Origin: Phreatobacter stygius
GTDB taxonomy: Bacteria; Pseudomonadota; Alphaproteobacteria; Rhizobiales; Phreatobacteraceae
Direction: 5' to 3'
Length of the DNA: 64,000 bases
NCBI RefSeq assembly: GCF_005144885.1
Contig: NZ_CP039690.1
Location: 4,291,001 to 4,355,000 of the forward strand
Shown one piece after another: positions 1 through 8,402 of this stretch. Position 1 is the stretch's first letter, and every line of letters starts with the position of its first letter. The notes beneath the pieces were generated by a model. That model was not told the DNA's origin and did not search any database. It worked only from the letters and a program-made list of their open reading frames with translations. The translations under genes were made by a program, and so were the position numbers.

Positions 1-7
1 AATCCGA

Positions 8-61
8 GCTTCCAAGAGACTTGAAGCTCCCAAGAGACTTAACGCTTCCAAGACCTTAAAC
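8..61. repeat. three 18-bp tandem repeats in the aldehyde dehydrogenase leader
   Basis: Three consecutive 18-base units (8-25, 26-43, 44-61) share the core GCTTCCAAGAGACTT with two to four changes each. They sit just upstream of the Shine-Dalgarno AAGGAA (76-81) of the aldehyde dehydrogenase. Since they end 27 bases before the start codon, they would be in the mRNA leader or promoter. No function is assigned. Confidence 0.6.
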
Positions 62-88
62 TTCCTCGACATCCCAAGGAAACGCACC

Positions 89-1516
89 ATGTCGCAGCAC
101 AATCTCGAATTCTATATCGATGGCGCCTGGGTTGCCCCGATCAGCAACGTGACGCTCGACGTGTTCGATCCGGCCACCGAAGAGGCCTTCACCAAGATCA
201 CGCTGGGCACGGTTGAGGACGCCGACAAGGCGATCGCCGCCGCCAAGAAGGCCTTCGCCTCATTCTCGCGCACCAGCCGCAAGGAGCGCATTGAGCTGCT
301 CGAGCGTGTCGTCGAGGTCTATAAGAAGCGCTCCGGCGACATGGCCGAAGCCATTTCGCGCGAAATGGGCGCGCCCATGTCGCTGGCCAAAACCGCCCAT
401 GTCGGCGCCGGTCTCGGCCATCTCGTCCAGGCGCTGGAAGTGCTGAAGACCTATGAATTCGACGAGATGATCAACAAGACCATGGTGACCCGCGAGCCGG
501 TCGGCGTGGTTGGCCTGATCACTCCGTGGAACTGGCCGATGAACCAGGTCGGCTGCAAGGTCGGCCCTGCGCTCGCCACCGGCTGCACCATGGTGCTGAA
601 GCCCAGCGAGATCGCGCCCGTGTCCGGCCTGGTCTTCACCGAGATCATGCATGAGGCTGGCGTGCCTGCCGGCGTCTACAACATGGTCAATGGCGACGGC
701 GCCACCGTCGGTCATCGCCTGTCGAGCCATCCCGATATCGACATGGTGTCGTTCACCGGCTCGACCCGCGCCGGCATCCTGGTCGCCAAGGCGGCCGCCG
801 ACACGGTCAAGCGCGTGGCGCAGGAGCTCGGCGGCAAGTCGCCGAACATCATCCTGGGCGATGCCGACTTCGCCCGCGCCGTCACCCATGGCGCCCGCTC
901 GTGCTTCGGCAATAGCGGCCAGTCCTGCAACGCGCCGACCCGCATGCTGGTGCCGGCCGACCGCCAGGAAGAGGTGATCGCCATTGCCCGCGGCGTCGCC
1001 GAGCAGACGGTGGTCGGCGATCCCCGCGCCGAAGGCACCACCATTGGACCGGTCGCCAGCGACGTTCAGTTCGCCAAGATCCAGAAGCTGATCGAGCAGG
1101 GCATCGCCGAGGGCGCCCGCCTGGTCACCGGCGGTCCCGGCCGCCCGTCGGGCCTCAACAAGGGCTATTATATCCGCCCGACCATCTTTGCCGATGTGAC
1201 CAATTCGATGACCATCGCGCGCGAGGAAATCTTCGGGCCGGTGCTGTCGATCCTGCCCTATTCCTCGGAAGAAGAGGCGATCGAGATCGCCAACGATACG
1301 GTCTACGGCCTGTCGAGCTACGTCACCTCGGGCGATCTCGACCACGCCCGCAAGGTGGCCCGCCGCATCCGTGCCGGCATGGTCCATATCAACGGCGCCG
1401 GCGGCGATCTGGCCGCGCCCTTCGGCGGCTACAAGCAGTCCGGCAACGGCCGCGAATGGGGCCGCTATGGCTTCGAGGATTTCCTCGAGGTCAAGTCGAT
1501 GTTCGGCCACCAGTGA
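89..1516 (+). CDS. NAD(P)-dependent aldehyde dehydrogenase family protein
   Basis: A 475-residue cytosolic aldehyde dehydrogenase that would oxidise an aldehyde to its carboxylic acid with NAD(P)+. The ordinary ALDH landmarks are present in order: the PWNWP stretch near residue 150, the VSFTGST cofactor loop near 220, the general-base glutamate in QELGGKSPN near 250, the nucleophilic cysteine in GQSC near 283, and EEIFGPVL near 380. Length is normal for the family. The start at 89 has AAGGAA a few bases upstream. The substrate cannot be told from sequence. It stands alone, with a strong terminator directly downstream. Confidence 0.93.
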   Translation: MSQHNLEFYIDGAWVAPISNVTLDVFDPATEEAFTKITLGTVEDADKAIAAAKKAFASFSRTSRKERIELLERVVEVYKKRSGDMAEAISREMGAPMSLAKTAHVGAGLGHLVQALEVLKTYEFDEMINKTMVTREPVGVVGLITPWNWPMNQVGCKVGPALATGCTMVLKPSEIAPVSGLVFTEIMHEAGVPAGVYNMVNGDGATVGHRLSSHPDIDMVSFTGSTRAGILVAKAAADTVKRVAQELGGKSPNIILGDADFARAVTHGARSCFGNSGQSCNAPTRMLVPADRQEEVIAIARGVAEQTVVGDPRAEGTTIGPVASDVQFAKIQKLIEQGIAEGARLVTGGPGRPSGLNKGYYIRPTIFADVTNSMTIAREEIFGPVLSILPYSSEEEAIEIANDTVYGLSSYVTSGDLDHARKVARRIRAGMVHINGAGGDLAAPFGGYKQSGNGREWGRYGFEDFLEVKSMFGHQ

Positions 1517-1554
1517 TCTGACAGGGCGGCTCTTGCCGTCCGGATAGACCAGAG

Positions 1555-1593
1555 CGGCTCCCGTTTCGAATGAAGCGGGAGCCGTTCCTTTTT
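1555..1593 (+). terminator. rho-independent terminator after the aldehyde dehydrogenase
   Basis: Perfect 9-bp arms CGGCTCCCG (1555-1563) and CGGGAGCCG (1576-1584), with the inner bases able to pair further. They are followed by TTCC and a run of five T (1589-1593). This is a textbook intrinsic terminator 40 bases past the stop codon. Confidence 0.85.
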
Positions 1594-1673
1594 GCGCCGG
1601 TGGGGCAGCGGGCTAGTTCCGAGGGTTCCTCCGTGAGCTATTTCAGGCGGCGTAGACGCCGTCATTCCCCGGC

Positions 1674-1748
1674 GTGCCGACCTCTTTCGCTGCCCTGGCG
1701 ATTCAGTCGCGGAAGGCCTTGACCCGCGGCGCCTTGGCCTTGTGCTCG
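1674..1748 (-). pseudogene. relic of a LysR-gene 3' end; left copy of an island-flanking direct repeat
   Basis: These 75 bases match 4855-4929 in the same orientation with about 11 mismatches counted by eye. On the minus strand they read EHKAKAPRVKAFRD, stop, IARAAKEVGT. The intact LysR protein downstream has [25 protein letters not shown] at its C terminus. The Trp codon has become TGA, so this copy is dead. The two copies bracket the accessory genes at 1.7-4.6 kb, as when an element inserts at the 3' end of a gene and duplicates it. It could also be the leftover of a LysR paralogue. Confidence 0.75.
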
Positions 1749-1863
1749 CTTGGTCAAGGTTGGATCGGTATCGTTGATTTCAACGCTGGCAAACAGATGG
1801 CCGATCTCGCTTCCGCCAAGGCCGTCACCTGTGTTGCCGAGCGCGTCGGCGATGGCTTGCAGT
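1749..1863 (-). pseudogene. relic of a TIGR02391-family gene (N-terminal codons only)
   Basis: On the minus strand this reads LQAIADALGNTGDGLGG and SEIGHLFASVEINDTDPTLTKR, closely matching residues 9 to about 47 of the intact TIGR02391 protein encoded at 2986-3786. The remaining 220 or so residues are missing. The fragment is joined, in a different frame, to the LysR relic at 1674-1748. It begins immediately after the stop codon of the 1864-2952 gene. It is a second, decayed copy of the neighbouring gene, so the region has been rearranged at least once. Confidence 0.8.
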
Positions 1864-2952
1864 TTACCGTCTCGCGTCGAACCGCTTGAGGGCGAGATGG
1901 GCGGTCAGCAACACGACGTGCAATCGAAAACTGCTATCCTGTTGGTCGGATAGTCCAGGGTGAGAACCGTGCGGATGAAGTCGTGCCATCAGGCCATTGA
2001 TAAACCCGACGCCATTGTCACCCCATTCATTCAACGACCGATCGAAGATTGGTGACGTCACATTGGCCAGATGCGCGCGACGCTCGCGCCCTGGTTTCCG
2101 CGTCGTCGCTGCTGGGTCGATCCTCGTCGCCATTTCATCGAATAGGCTTTCGAGAAATGATCTGATCTGGCTGTTGGCAGATGCCCAGAGGCCTCTCGCA
2201 TGACTCTCGAACGCTTGCTCGAGATGGCCCTTTGCGGTCGTGAAGCCGTGTTTCGACAGCAGCCGGATCAATTCCGATTCCGTCTCTGGCAATCCAAGGT
2301 CGACCGGCGATGAGCGGCGCAGCACGCGATCTGTAACAACGAAGCCGTCGCTTTCCAGGGCGCGCTTGAAACTCTCAATAACAGGGGATGGAGCATCCGG
2401 CGTTGACCAGGGGCGCGGTATCTCGTCGGGCGGCAGGGAAGCAACGGCCTTTTCGACGATGATGTCGGCGAACAGCTCTCCGTCGACAACGTAGCCGGGA
2501 TGATCGTCCACAAATTTCTTTAGATCATTCAGGCGTGCCTTGATGCTGATCCCCTTTTCGCGGATGGCATCGTAGATCTCCCGGTCTAGATCGATGAGGA
2601 ACGAGCTGATTTCGGCGTGGGTGAACTTGTTGTCCTTGTCGAGAACGTTGATAGCGGCGTTCACCGTGCGCCGTGCAAAGCGCGCCCGCTTAGGTTCCCT
2701 CATCGGACCGAAATGCTCTTCCACAAGGTGGTTGGCGTTGACCTCCAGAAATTTGCGAGCCCGCTCGTCAGCCACTGGCTGGAATTCATTGACGACACCA
2801 TCGTGGTCGGCTGCCACCTCGAAATACGCGCCACTCGGCGTGCGGTAGAGTCGCCACCATGCCTGCGACAATTCGTGTCGATGGCTTCCGGATGCGATTT
2901 CAGTCGCGATGTCCGTATCGTAAGTCACACCACCAATCGTCTTTTTCATCAC
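1864..2952 (-). CDS. unrecognised protein, possible HEPN-like C-terminal domain
   Basis: A 362-residue protein of unknown function; the start is GTG at 2952 or ATG at 2949. Two parts can be seen. Residues 3-80 begin KTIGGVTYDTDIATEIA and end near VEEHFG, which from memory resembles a small uncharacterised domain with a conserved KTI-G-YDT opening. The C-terminal third is helical (FESHARGLWASANSQIRSF, then LLTAHLALKRFDARR) and holds an R-x6-H near residue 325, so a HEPN-like fold is possible but unproven. It lies 33 bases downstream of the TIGR02391 gene on the same strand and is probably co-transcribed with it. The DNA looks less GC-rich than its flanks, which fits acquisition by transfer. 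Confidence 0.6.
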   Translation of the reverse strand: MMKKTIGGVTYDTDIATEIASGSHRHELSQAWWRLYRTPSGAYFEVAADHDGVVNEFQPVADERARKFLEVNANHLVEEHFGPMREPKRARFARRTVNAAINVLDKDNKFTHAEISSFLIDLDREIYDAIREKGISIKARLNDLKKFVDDHPGYVVDGELFADIIVEKAVASLPPDEIPRPWSTPDAPSPVIESFKRALESDGFVVTDRVLRRSSPVDLGLPETESELIRLLSKHGFTTAKGHLEQAFESHARGLWASANSQIRSFLESLFDEMATRIDPAATTRKPGRERRAHLANVTSPIFDRSLNEWGDNGVGFINGLMARLHPHGSHPGLSDQQDSSFRLHVVLLTAHLALKRFDARR

Positions 2953-2985
2953 AAATCTCGCAGTAGTTGGTGGTGTATCCCGTTT

Positions 2986-3786
2986 TTATGGGCGCGGAGG
3001 CATAGTGGCCGCGTCTATGCGTCGATGTATCAATGACACCAGTGAAAACAAATCTTCCGCATCCTCCTTGGACATCTGCCAATGGATGCGGGCGGCATGG
3101 GCAGTGGGATTGCGGAACATGCCAAATATCCCTTTCAGAAGATTGACAAAGCCCTTTTGTTCACTGTGTTCGCTCTCCGAACTCAGCGTGTTGATGGCCA
3201 GCATCGGGGCCGGCCCGCCGAAGGCCCGATCAGCAAGCCCACTGCCGTCATCGGTCAGGCCCGTGCGGGCTCGGATTTTGTCCGCGACGCTTTTGACTGC
3301 CTCCAGCACAGCATGAAAATAATTGTCCGCTAGCAGTTCCTGTTTGCAGAACCGCAACACATCGGGATGGACGCCACGGCTGATCAGATCGGCGCGAAGC
3401 TCCCGCGCGCGCCGGGCGGCATCAGACAATGTTCTCGCTTGTTCGACGGTTTCAAGCTGGCCGGTTGCATCAATGGCGAGGCCAGCAAAGGCCAAGGCCC
3501 GGTTAAGATTGAGCCGCATCGGCTCGAACCGTTCGGATTCCCGCGCGAACCGCTCGGGCTTCATCGCCTTGCGGATAAACGCGATCACATGCATCCGATC
3601 TTGCCGTGTGTTCTGATCATGGGCGAACGCATTGTAGAGACGATGCCGCTTGGTCAGGGCTGGATCCGTGTCATTGATTTTGGAGCTGGCAAGCAGGTGG
3701 CCGATCTCGCTTCCGCTAAGGCCGTCGCGCGTGTCGCCGAGCGCGTCGGCGATGGCTTGCAGCTGGGATTGGGTGAATGTCGCCAT
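2986..3786 (-). CDS. TIGR02391/Ymh family protein, HEPN-like
   Basis: A 266-residue protein that I recognise as the TIGR02391 (Hypoth_Ymh) type, a family found in mobile and defence-like islands. The N-terminal half has a small helical domain (SGSEIGHLLASSKI) typical of longer members. The C-terminal half carries the family core: NYFHAVLEAVKSVADKIR near residue 160, then FRNPTAHA near 235. The R-N-P-T-A-H string is an R-x4-H motif of the kind used by HEPN ribonucleases, so RNA cleavage is a reasonable inference, not a demonstrated role. It starts 30 bases after the GNAT toxin gene and precedes the 362-residue protein by 33 bases, all on the minus strand. Confidence 0.78.
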   Translation of the reverse strand: MATFTQSQLQAIADALGDTRDGLSGSEIGHLLASSKINDTDPALTKRHRLYNAFAHDQNTRQDRMHVIAFIRKAMKPERFARESERFEPMRLNLNRALAFAGLAIDATGQLETVEQARTLSDAARRARELRADLISRGVHPDVLRFCKQELLADNYFHAVLEAVKSVADKIRARTGLTDDGSGLADRAFGGPAPMLAINTLSSESEHSEQKGFVNLLKGIFGMFRNPTAHAARIHWQMSKEDAEDLFSLVSLIHRRIDAATMPPRP

Positions 3787-3816
3787 GGGGTCTTCGCACC
3801 GCCTTTGGATGACCGA

Positions 3817-4320
3817 TCAGCCGAGAAGCTTCATTGCGGTGGCGATGGGCAGGAACAGGCTCATCGGTCGGCTGGCGAAGGGCATGAAGCCAAAATGCCG
3901 GTAGAAGGCCGCAGCGCTTTCATCCTTGGCATCGACCACCATCGTGAACACCGCGGCCTCGGCCCGCACCGCGCGCTGGATCGCATCGAACAGAAGCGCC
4001 GCGCCGAGGTCTCGTCCGCGATATTGGCGATCGACGGCGAGCCTGCCGATCAGGGCTGCCGGGAGCACAGGATAGCGCGGCAGGCGTTTGGTCTCGGCCT
4101 CGGGGAGGTCGAGCACCGGAATGCTGGCGGCTGCGAGCGTATAATACCCGGCGATGATGGCACCCTCTGCCGGAGAGGCGACAAAGCAGTTTGAGATGTG
4201 ACGGCGCACATCCTGGCTGGCCTGATTTTGCAGGTAGCGGTCAAGCGCATCGACGCCGCAGGAGAAAGCCAAGCGATCGTGCTCGGGTGCGAGGGATCGG
4301 ATAATGAACGATGCCGTCAC
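3817..4320 (-). CDS. GNAT-family acetyltransferase toxin (TacT-like)
   Basis: A 167-residue Gcn5-related acetyltransferase of the toxin-antitoxin type. Members acetylate the amino group of charged aminoacyl-tRNA and stop translation. The arrangement fits: YYTLAAASIPVLDLPE near residue 58, the acetyl-CoA loop RQYRGRDLGAALL near 100, and the catalytic-region tyrosine in AAFYRHFGF near 145. Length is typical. Its ATG overlaps the end of the upstream RHH antitoxin by four bases (4317-4320), the usual TA coupling. Confidence 0.9.
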   Translation of the reverse strand: MTASFIIRSLAPEHDRLAFSCGVDALDRYLQNQASQDVRRHISNCFVASPAEGAIIAGYYTLAAASIPVLDLPEAETKRLPRYPVLPAALIGRLAVDRQYRGRDLGAALLFDAIQRAVRAEAAVFTMVVDAKDESAAAFYRHFGFMPFASRPMSLFLPIATAMKLLG

Positions 4321-4604
4321 CGCGATTCCAGCACCAGGCGATGATGGGCGTCGCGGGCACGGCGCAAAGCAGCGGTGGGTTCGGGCGGATTGAGCAGCGC
4401 TTGCGCAAGCGCGCGCTGGTCATCAACCGAAAGCCGGATGATCTGTGTCTCAGCAATCGTCTTCTGCGCCGCCTCTTGGGCCGCGGCGACGACGAAGTCA
4501 CTGAGGCTGCGCCCTTGTATTTCGGCGGCACGCTTGAGGACGGCGAGGGCGTCCGGCGATACCCGTGCTTCAAGCCGGGTGGAACGGGTAGAGTTCTGGC
4601 GCAT
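4317..4604 (-). CDS. DUF1778/RHH antitoxin (TacA-like) of the GNAT toxin
   Basis: A 95-residue ribbon-helix-helix antitoxin. The N-terminal DNA-binding part is RLEARVSPDALAVLKRAAE followed by GRSLSDFVVAAAQEAA. The C-terminal half (LSVDDQRALAQALLNPPEP) is the toxin-neutralising tail typical of DUF1778 proteins. I place the start at 4604 because GGAGGAG lies just upstream and a longer reading adds 23 atypical residues. The gene ends within the first codon of the toxin gene. A promoter with an embedded palindrome lies immediately upstream. Confidence 0.9.
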   Translation of the reverse strand: MRQNSTRSTRLEARVSPDALAVLKRAAEIQGRSLSDFVVAAAQEAAQKTIAETQIIRLSVDDQRALAQALLNPPEPTAALRRARDAHHRLVLESR

Positions 4605-4622
4605 CCTTTTTCTCCTCCCTAT

Positions 4623-4651
4623 AGTGTACGGTAATTTGCCGGACATTTCAA
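4623..4651 (-). promoter_or_regulatory. promoter and operator of the RHH/GNAT module
   Basis: Read on the minus strand: TTGAAA (4646-4651), a 17-base spacer, then TACACT (4623-4628). The spacer plus part of the -10 box forms an imperfect palindrome at 4625-4645, with half sites TGTACGGTAA and TTGCCGGACA matching at 8 of 10 positions around a central T. An antitoxin-toxin complex bound here would block polymerase. This fits the autoregulation known for TacAT-type modules; binding itself is inferred. Confidence 0.65.
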
Positions 4652-4826
4652 GAAAAGTGACCCGCAAAGACAAGGGCCATGGTCCGGTGCAGGTGGAGCG
4701 AAATTTCCCTGGCGAGACGTTGGCCTTAGGGCTCTCAGGAGAGCGCGGAGGCTTTCCCCCTGAGGGTCCGAGGGTGCGGCAGCGGCACGATCCCTGTGCA
4801 GGGCCGCGCCGTGCTGTCCGGCCGTC

Positions 4827-5759
4827 TCAAACAGGGAGGCTGGCGGGCTCACTCGTGCCGGCCTCTTTCGCTTGCCCGACGATCCAGTCGCGGAACGCCC
4901 TGACCAGCGGTGCCTCGGCCTTGTGCTCGGGGCAGACGAAATAATAGGCCTTGGTCGAGATCAGCGTCTGCGGGAACAGCACGTCGAGCCGGCCGGAGGC
5001 AAGATCCGCCTCGACCAGGATATGCGGCACCAGCGCCACGCCGAGGCCGGCGACCGCGGCCTCGGCAACCATGGAAAATTGCTCGAAGCGATGGCCGCGC
5101 AGCGCCTGGGGCGCCTCGACGCCGGCCTGCTCGAACCATTCCGCCCAGGCGGTCGGCCGGGTCATCTGCTGCAACAGGCTGGTGCGGGTGAGGTCGCCAG
5201 GCGCTTCGATCGTGTGCGCGGCGCGATAGCCGGGGCTGCACACCGGTACGCTCTCCTCGATCATCAGGTGCTCGCAGACGGCGCCGGCCCAGTCCGGCCG
5301 GCCGACATGGATCGCGGCGTCGAATGGTTCCTGGCCGAAGTCGAAGGGCGCGACGCGCGCCGTGCAATTGACGATCACGTCAGGATTGTCGCTGAGAAAG
5401 CCTGACAGCCGGGGGATCAGCCAGCGGGCCGCGAAGGTCGGCAGGACGGCGAGGTCGAGCACGCCGCCGGCGCCGGCATAGGCCATCATCTTGTGGGTTG
5501 CATCCGACACGCCGGTGAGCGCCTGGCGAAGGTCGCTCGCATAGATGCGGCCGGCATCGGTCAGCACGATGCGCCGGCGCACCCGGTGAAACAGCGCTAC
5601 CCCCAAGGTCGCTTCCAGGTGCAGGATCTGGCGCGATACCGCGCTCTGCGTCAGATGCAGTTCTTCCGCCGCGCGCGATATGCTGCCATGGCGGGCTGCG
5701 GCCTCGAAGGCCAGGAGATTGCCGACCCCGGGGAGGAAACTGCGTCGGAGCATATCCAT
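4827..5759 (-). CDS. LysR-type regulator (GcvA-like), divergent from gcdH
   Basis: A 310-residue LysR-type transcription factor. The N-terminal winged helix-turn-helix ([31 protein letters not shown]) spans residues 10-65 and the periplasmic-binding-like effector domain runs to the C terminus. I start at ATG 5759; the open frame extends to 5909 but the extra residues are unlike the family. It is divergent from glutaryl-CoA dehydrogenase, a position that usually means control of that gene. Its last 25 codons are the target of the flanking repeat at 1674-1748. Confidence 0.88.
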   Translation of the reverse strand: MDMLRRSFLPGVGNLLAFEAAARHGSISRAAEELHLTQSAVSRQILHLEATLGVALFHRVRRRIVLTDAGRIYASDLRQALTGVSDATHKMMAYAGAGGVLDLAVLPTFAARWLIPRLSGFLSDNPDVIVNCTARVAPFDFGQEPFDAAIHVGRPDWAGAVCEHLMIEESVPVCSPGYRAAHTIEAPGDLTRTSLLQQMTRPTAWAEWFEQAGVEAPQALRGHRFEQFSMVAEAAVAGLGVALVPHILVEADLASGRLDVLFPQTLISTKAYYFVCPEHKAEAPLVRAFRDWIVGQAKEAGTSEPASLPV

Positions 5760-5907
5760 TCCTGTTTGGAATGATCTTTGTCGAACATGTCGCTTTTCGC
5801 CGGCGCCGTCCAGCTGTATGGAGCGCCATCCGAATGGGAAGAACCGCAGGCTCGATGGCAAGTGCGCAAAGGCGCGGCCTGGAGCGCACAACCAAGGAGA
5901 ATGTTTC

Positions 5908-7122
5908 ATGGCCGCTCAGCTGAAAGCCAAGGACCGTCCTGATCTCGCCGAGTTCTCCTGGGACGATGCCTTCCTGCTCAACGACCAGTTGACCGAGGAC
6001 GAGCGACTGATCCGCGACGCCGCCCGCGCTTATGCGCAGGAAAAGCTGATGCCGCGGGTCTCCGAGATGTATCTGGAGGAAAAGACCGACCGCTCGATCT
6101 TCAACGAGATGGGCGAGATGGGTTTCCTCGGGCCGACAGTGCCGGAAGAATATGGTGGCGCCGGCGCCAATTATGTCAGCTACGGCCTGGTGGCGCGCGA
6201 GATCGAGCGGGTCGATTCCGGCTATCGCTCGATGATGAGCGTGCAGTCCTCGCTGGTGATGTACCCGATCTATGCCTATGGCTCGGAAGAGCAGCGCAAG
6301 AAATATCTGCCGAAGCTCGCATCCGGCGAATGGGTCGGCTGCTTCGGCCTGACCGAACCCGATGCCGGTTCGGATCCGGCCGGCATGAAGACCCGCGCCG
6401 AGCAGGTCGCCGACGGCTACCGCCTGACCGGCTCGAAGATGTGGATCTCCAACTCGCCGATCGCCGATGTCTTCGTCATCTGGGCGAAGTCGGCGGCCCA
6501 CGACAACAAGATCCGCGGCTTCGTGCTGGAAAAGGGCATGAAGGGCCTGACCGCGCCGAAGGTTGGTGGCAAGCTGTCGCTGCGCGCGTCGATCACCGGC
6601 GAAGTGGTGATGGACGGCGTCATCGTGCCGGAAGAGAACCTGTTGCCCAACGTCTCCGGCCTGAAGGGGCCGTTCGGCTGCCTCAACCGCGCCCGCTACG
6701 GCATTTCCTGGGGCGCGCTGGGGGCTGCCGAGGACTGCTTCCACCGGGCCCGCCAATATGGCCTGGACCGCAAGCAGTTCAACAAGCCGCTGGCCCAGAC
6801 CCAGCTGTTCCAGAAGAAGCTCGCCGACATGCAGACCGAGATCTCGCTCGGCCTGCAGGCGTCGCTCCGCGTCGGCCGGCTGTTCGACGAGGGCAGGGCG
6901 GCGCCGGAAATGATCTCGATCGTCAAGCGCAACAATTGCGGCAAGGCGCTCGACATCGCCCGCCAGGCCCGCGACATGCATGGCGGCAACGGCATCCAGA
7001 TCGAATATCACGTGATGCGCCACGCCCAGAACCTGGAGACGGTCAACACCTATGAGGGAACGCATGACGTTCATGCGCTGATCCTCGGTCGCGCGATCAC
7101 CGGTCTGCAGGCATTCTTCTGA
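5908..7122 (+). CDS. gcdH: glutaryl-CoA dehydrogenase
   Basis: A 404-residue acyl-CoA dehydrogenase of the glutaryl-CoA type, which oxidises and decarboxylates glutaryl-CoA to crotonyl-CoA with FAD, in lysine, tryptophan or dicarboxylate breakdown. Typical features are the start [19 protein letters not shown], the FAD/substrate motif [14 protein letters not shown] near residue 145, [17 protein letters not shown] near 260 and the catalytic glutamate in [13 protein letters not shown] near 380. The start at 5908 has AAGGAGA upstream. The CoA transferase that follows 74 bases later would supply glutaryl-CoA from glutarate. Confidence 0.92.
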   Translation: MAAQLKAKDRPDLAEFSWDDAFLLNDQLTEDERLIRDAARAYAQEKLMPRVSEMYLEEKTDRSIFNEMGEMGFLGPTVPEEYGGAGANYVSYGLVAREIERVDSGYRSMMSVQSSLVMYPIYAYGSEEQRKKYLPKLASGEWVGCFGLTEPDAGSDPAGMKTRAEQVADGYRLTGSKMWISNSPIADVFVIWAKSAAHDNKIRGFVLEKGMKGLTAPKVGGKLSLRASITGEVVMDGVIVPEENLLPNVSGLKGPFGCLNRARYGISWGALGAAEDCFHRARQYGLDRKQFNKPLAQTQLFQKKLADMQTEISLGLQASLRVGRLFDEGRAAPEMISIVKRNNCGKALDIARQARDMHGGNGIQIEYHVMRHAQNLETVNTYEGTHDVHALILGRAITGLQAFF

Positions 7123-7161
7123 GCCCAGTATTCTTCTGAGCCCAGCATTCTTCTGGGCCAG
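7112..7161. repeat. three 17-bp tandem repeats across the gcdH stop codon
   Basis: CATTCTTCTGAGCCCAG (7112-7128) is followed by a copy with one change (7129-7145) and a shorter variant (7146-7161). The first unit contains the last codons and TGA of gcdH. Later units repeat the gene end as non-coding DNA, as slipped-strand duplication would produce. Confidence 0.7.
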
Positions 7162-7196
7162 CAACGAAAACCAACCGCATCGGGAGCAAGCCGGGA

Positions 7197-8381
7197 ATGA
7201 CGACGAAACCTCTTGCCGGCCTGCGCGTGCTCGAACTGGCGCGCGTGCTGGCCGGTCCGTGGTGCGGGCAATTGCTCGCCGATCTCGGCGCCGATGTGGT
7301 CAAGGTGGAACGGGCGGGCGTCGGCGACGACACCCGCGAATGGGGGCCGCCCTTTGTCGAGGACAAGGACGGCGGTTATCACGGCTCGGCCTATTATCAC
7401 TCGACCAATCGCGGCAAACGCTCGATCGCACTCGACTTCAACAGTGCCGACGACCAGGCGACCATCCGGCGCTTCGCCAAACATGCCGACGTGGTGATCG
7501 AGAACTTCAAGGTTGGTGGCCTGGTCAAATATGGCCTCGACTATCCGAGCCTCAAGGCGGTCAACCCGCGCATCGTCTATTGCTCGATCACCGGCTTCGG
7601 CCAGACCGGGCCCTATGCGCCGCGCCCGGGTTATGACTTCATCATCCAGGGCATGGGCGGCATCATGTCGCTGACCGGCGACCCGCAGGGCGAACCGCAG
7701 AAGGTCGGCGTCGCCTATGCCGACATCTTCACCGGCGTCTATTCCACCGTCGGCATCCTGGCGGCGCTGCGCCAGCGCGACGCCACCGGCCAGGGCAGCC
7801 ATATCGACATGGCACTGCTCGATACCCAGGTGGCGCTGCTGCAGAACCATTCGATGAACCACATGATCGCGGGCGTCGATCCCAAGCGCATGGGCAATGC
7901 CCACGCCAATCTGGTGCCCTATCAGGTGGTGCCGGTCAGCGATGGCCACATCATCCTGGCGACCGGCAATGACGGCCAATATCGCCGGACCTGCGAAGTG
8001 CTCGGCGTGCCGGAACTGGTCACCGATCCGCGCTTCGTCGACAACGAGCAGCGGGTCAACAACCGCGACCTGCTGATGCCGCTCCTGATCGCGCGCACGG
8101 TTCTGTTCGCCAAGGCCGACCTGATCGAGAAGCTCGAGGCGGCCGGCGTGCCGGTCGGTCCGATCAACACCGTGCCGGAAGTGTTCAGGGATCCGCAGGT
8201 CGTCGCCCGCGGCATGCGTGTCGACCTGCCGGCGCCCGAGACCCGGGCCGGCACCTTGCCGAGCGTGCGCCAGCCGATCGTCATCAATGGCGAGCGGCTT
8301 TATGGCGCCCATGCCTCGCCGGCGCTCGGCGAGAACCAGGACGACGTCATGAACGACCCGAACTGGGGCGCGGGGGCCTGA
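7197..8381 (+). CDS. CaiB/BaiF family CoA transferase, probably glutarate-CoA transferase
   Basis: A 394-residue class III CoA transferase that moves CoA between carboxylic acids through an aspartyl-CoA thioester. Seen: the N-terminal PLAGLRVLELARVLAGP, the CoA-binding GADVVKVERAG, FNRGKR-type loop (STNRGKRSIALDF), and the catalytic aspartate in HIDMALLDTQVALL near residue 203. Length fits the family. Its place directly after gcdH suggests glutarate (with succinyl-CoA as donor) as substrate, by analogy with the human SUGCT enzyme; this part is inference from context. Confidence 0.87.
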   Translation: MTTKPLAGLRVLELARVLAGPWCGQLLADLGADVVKVERAGVGDDTREWGPPFVEDKDGGYHGSAYYHSTNRGKRSIALDFNSADDQATIRRFAKHADVVIENFKVGGLVKYGLDYPSLKAVNPRIVYCSITGFGQTGPYAPRPGYDFIIQGMGGIMSLTGDPQGEPQKVGVAYADIFTGVYSTVGILAALRQRDATGQGSHIDMALLDTQVALLQNHSMNHMIAGVDPKRMGNAHANLVPYQVVPVSDGHIILATGNDGQYRRTCEVLGVPELVTDPRFVDNEQRVNNRDLLMPLLIARTVLFAKADLIEKLEAAGVPVGPINTVPEVFRDPQVVARGMRVDLPAPETRAGTLPSVRQPIVINGERLYGAHASPALGENQDDVMNDPNWGAGA

Positions 8382-8402
8382 GGCCACCCGCGGCCAGCCC
8401 CC

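Noticed and set aside
260-1510. 416-codon open frame opposite the aldehyde dehydrogenase
   Set aside because: Mirror of a well-conserved ALDH; no ribosome site or recognisable domain.
5380-7164. 594-codon minus-strand frame overlapping the LysR gene and gcdH
   Set aside because: Opposite strand of gcdH; composition typical of antisense frames.
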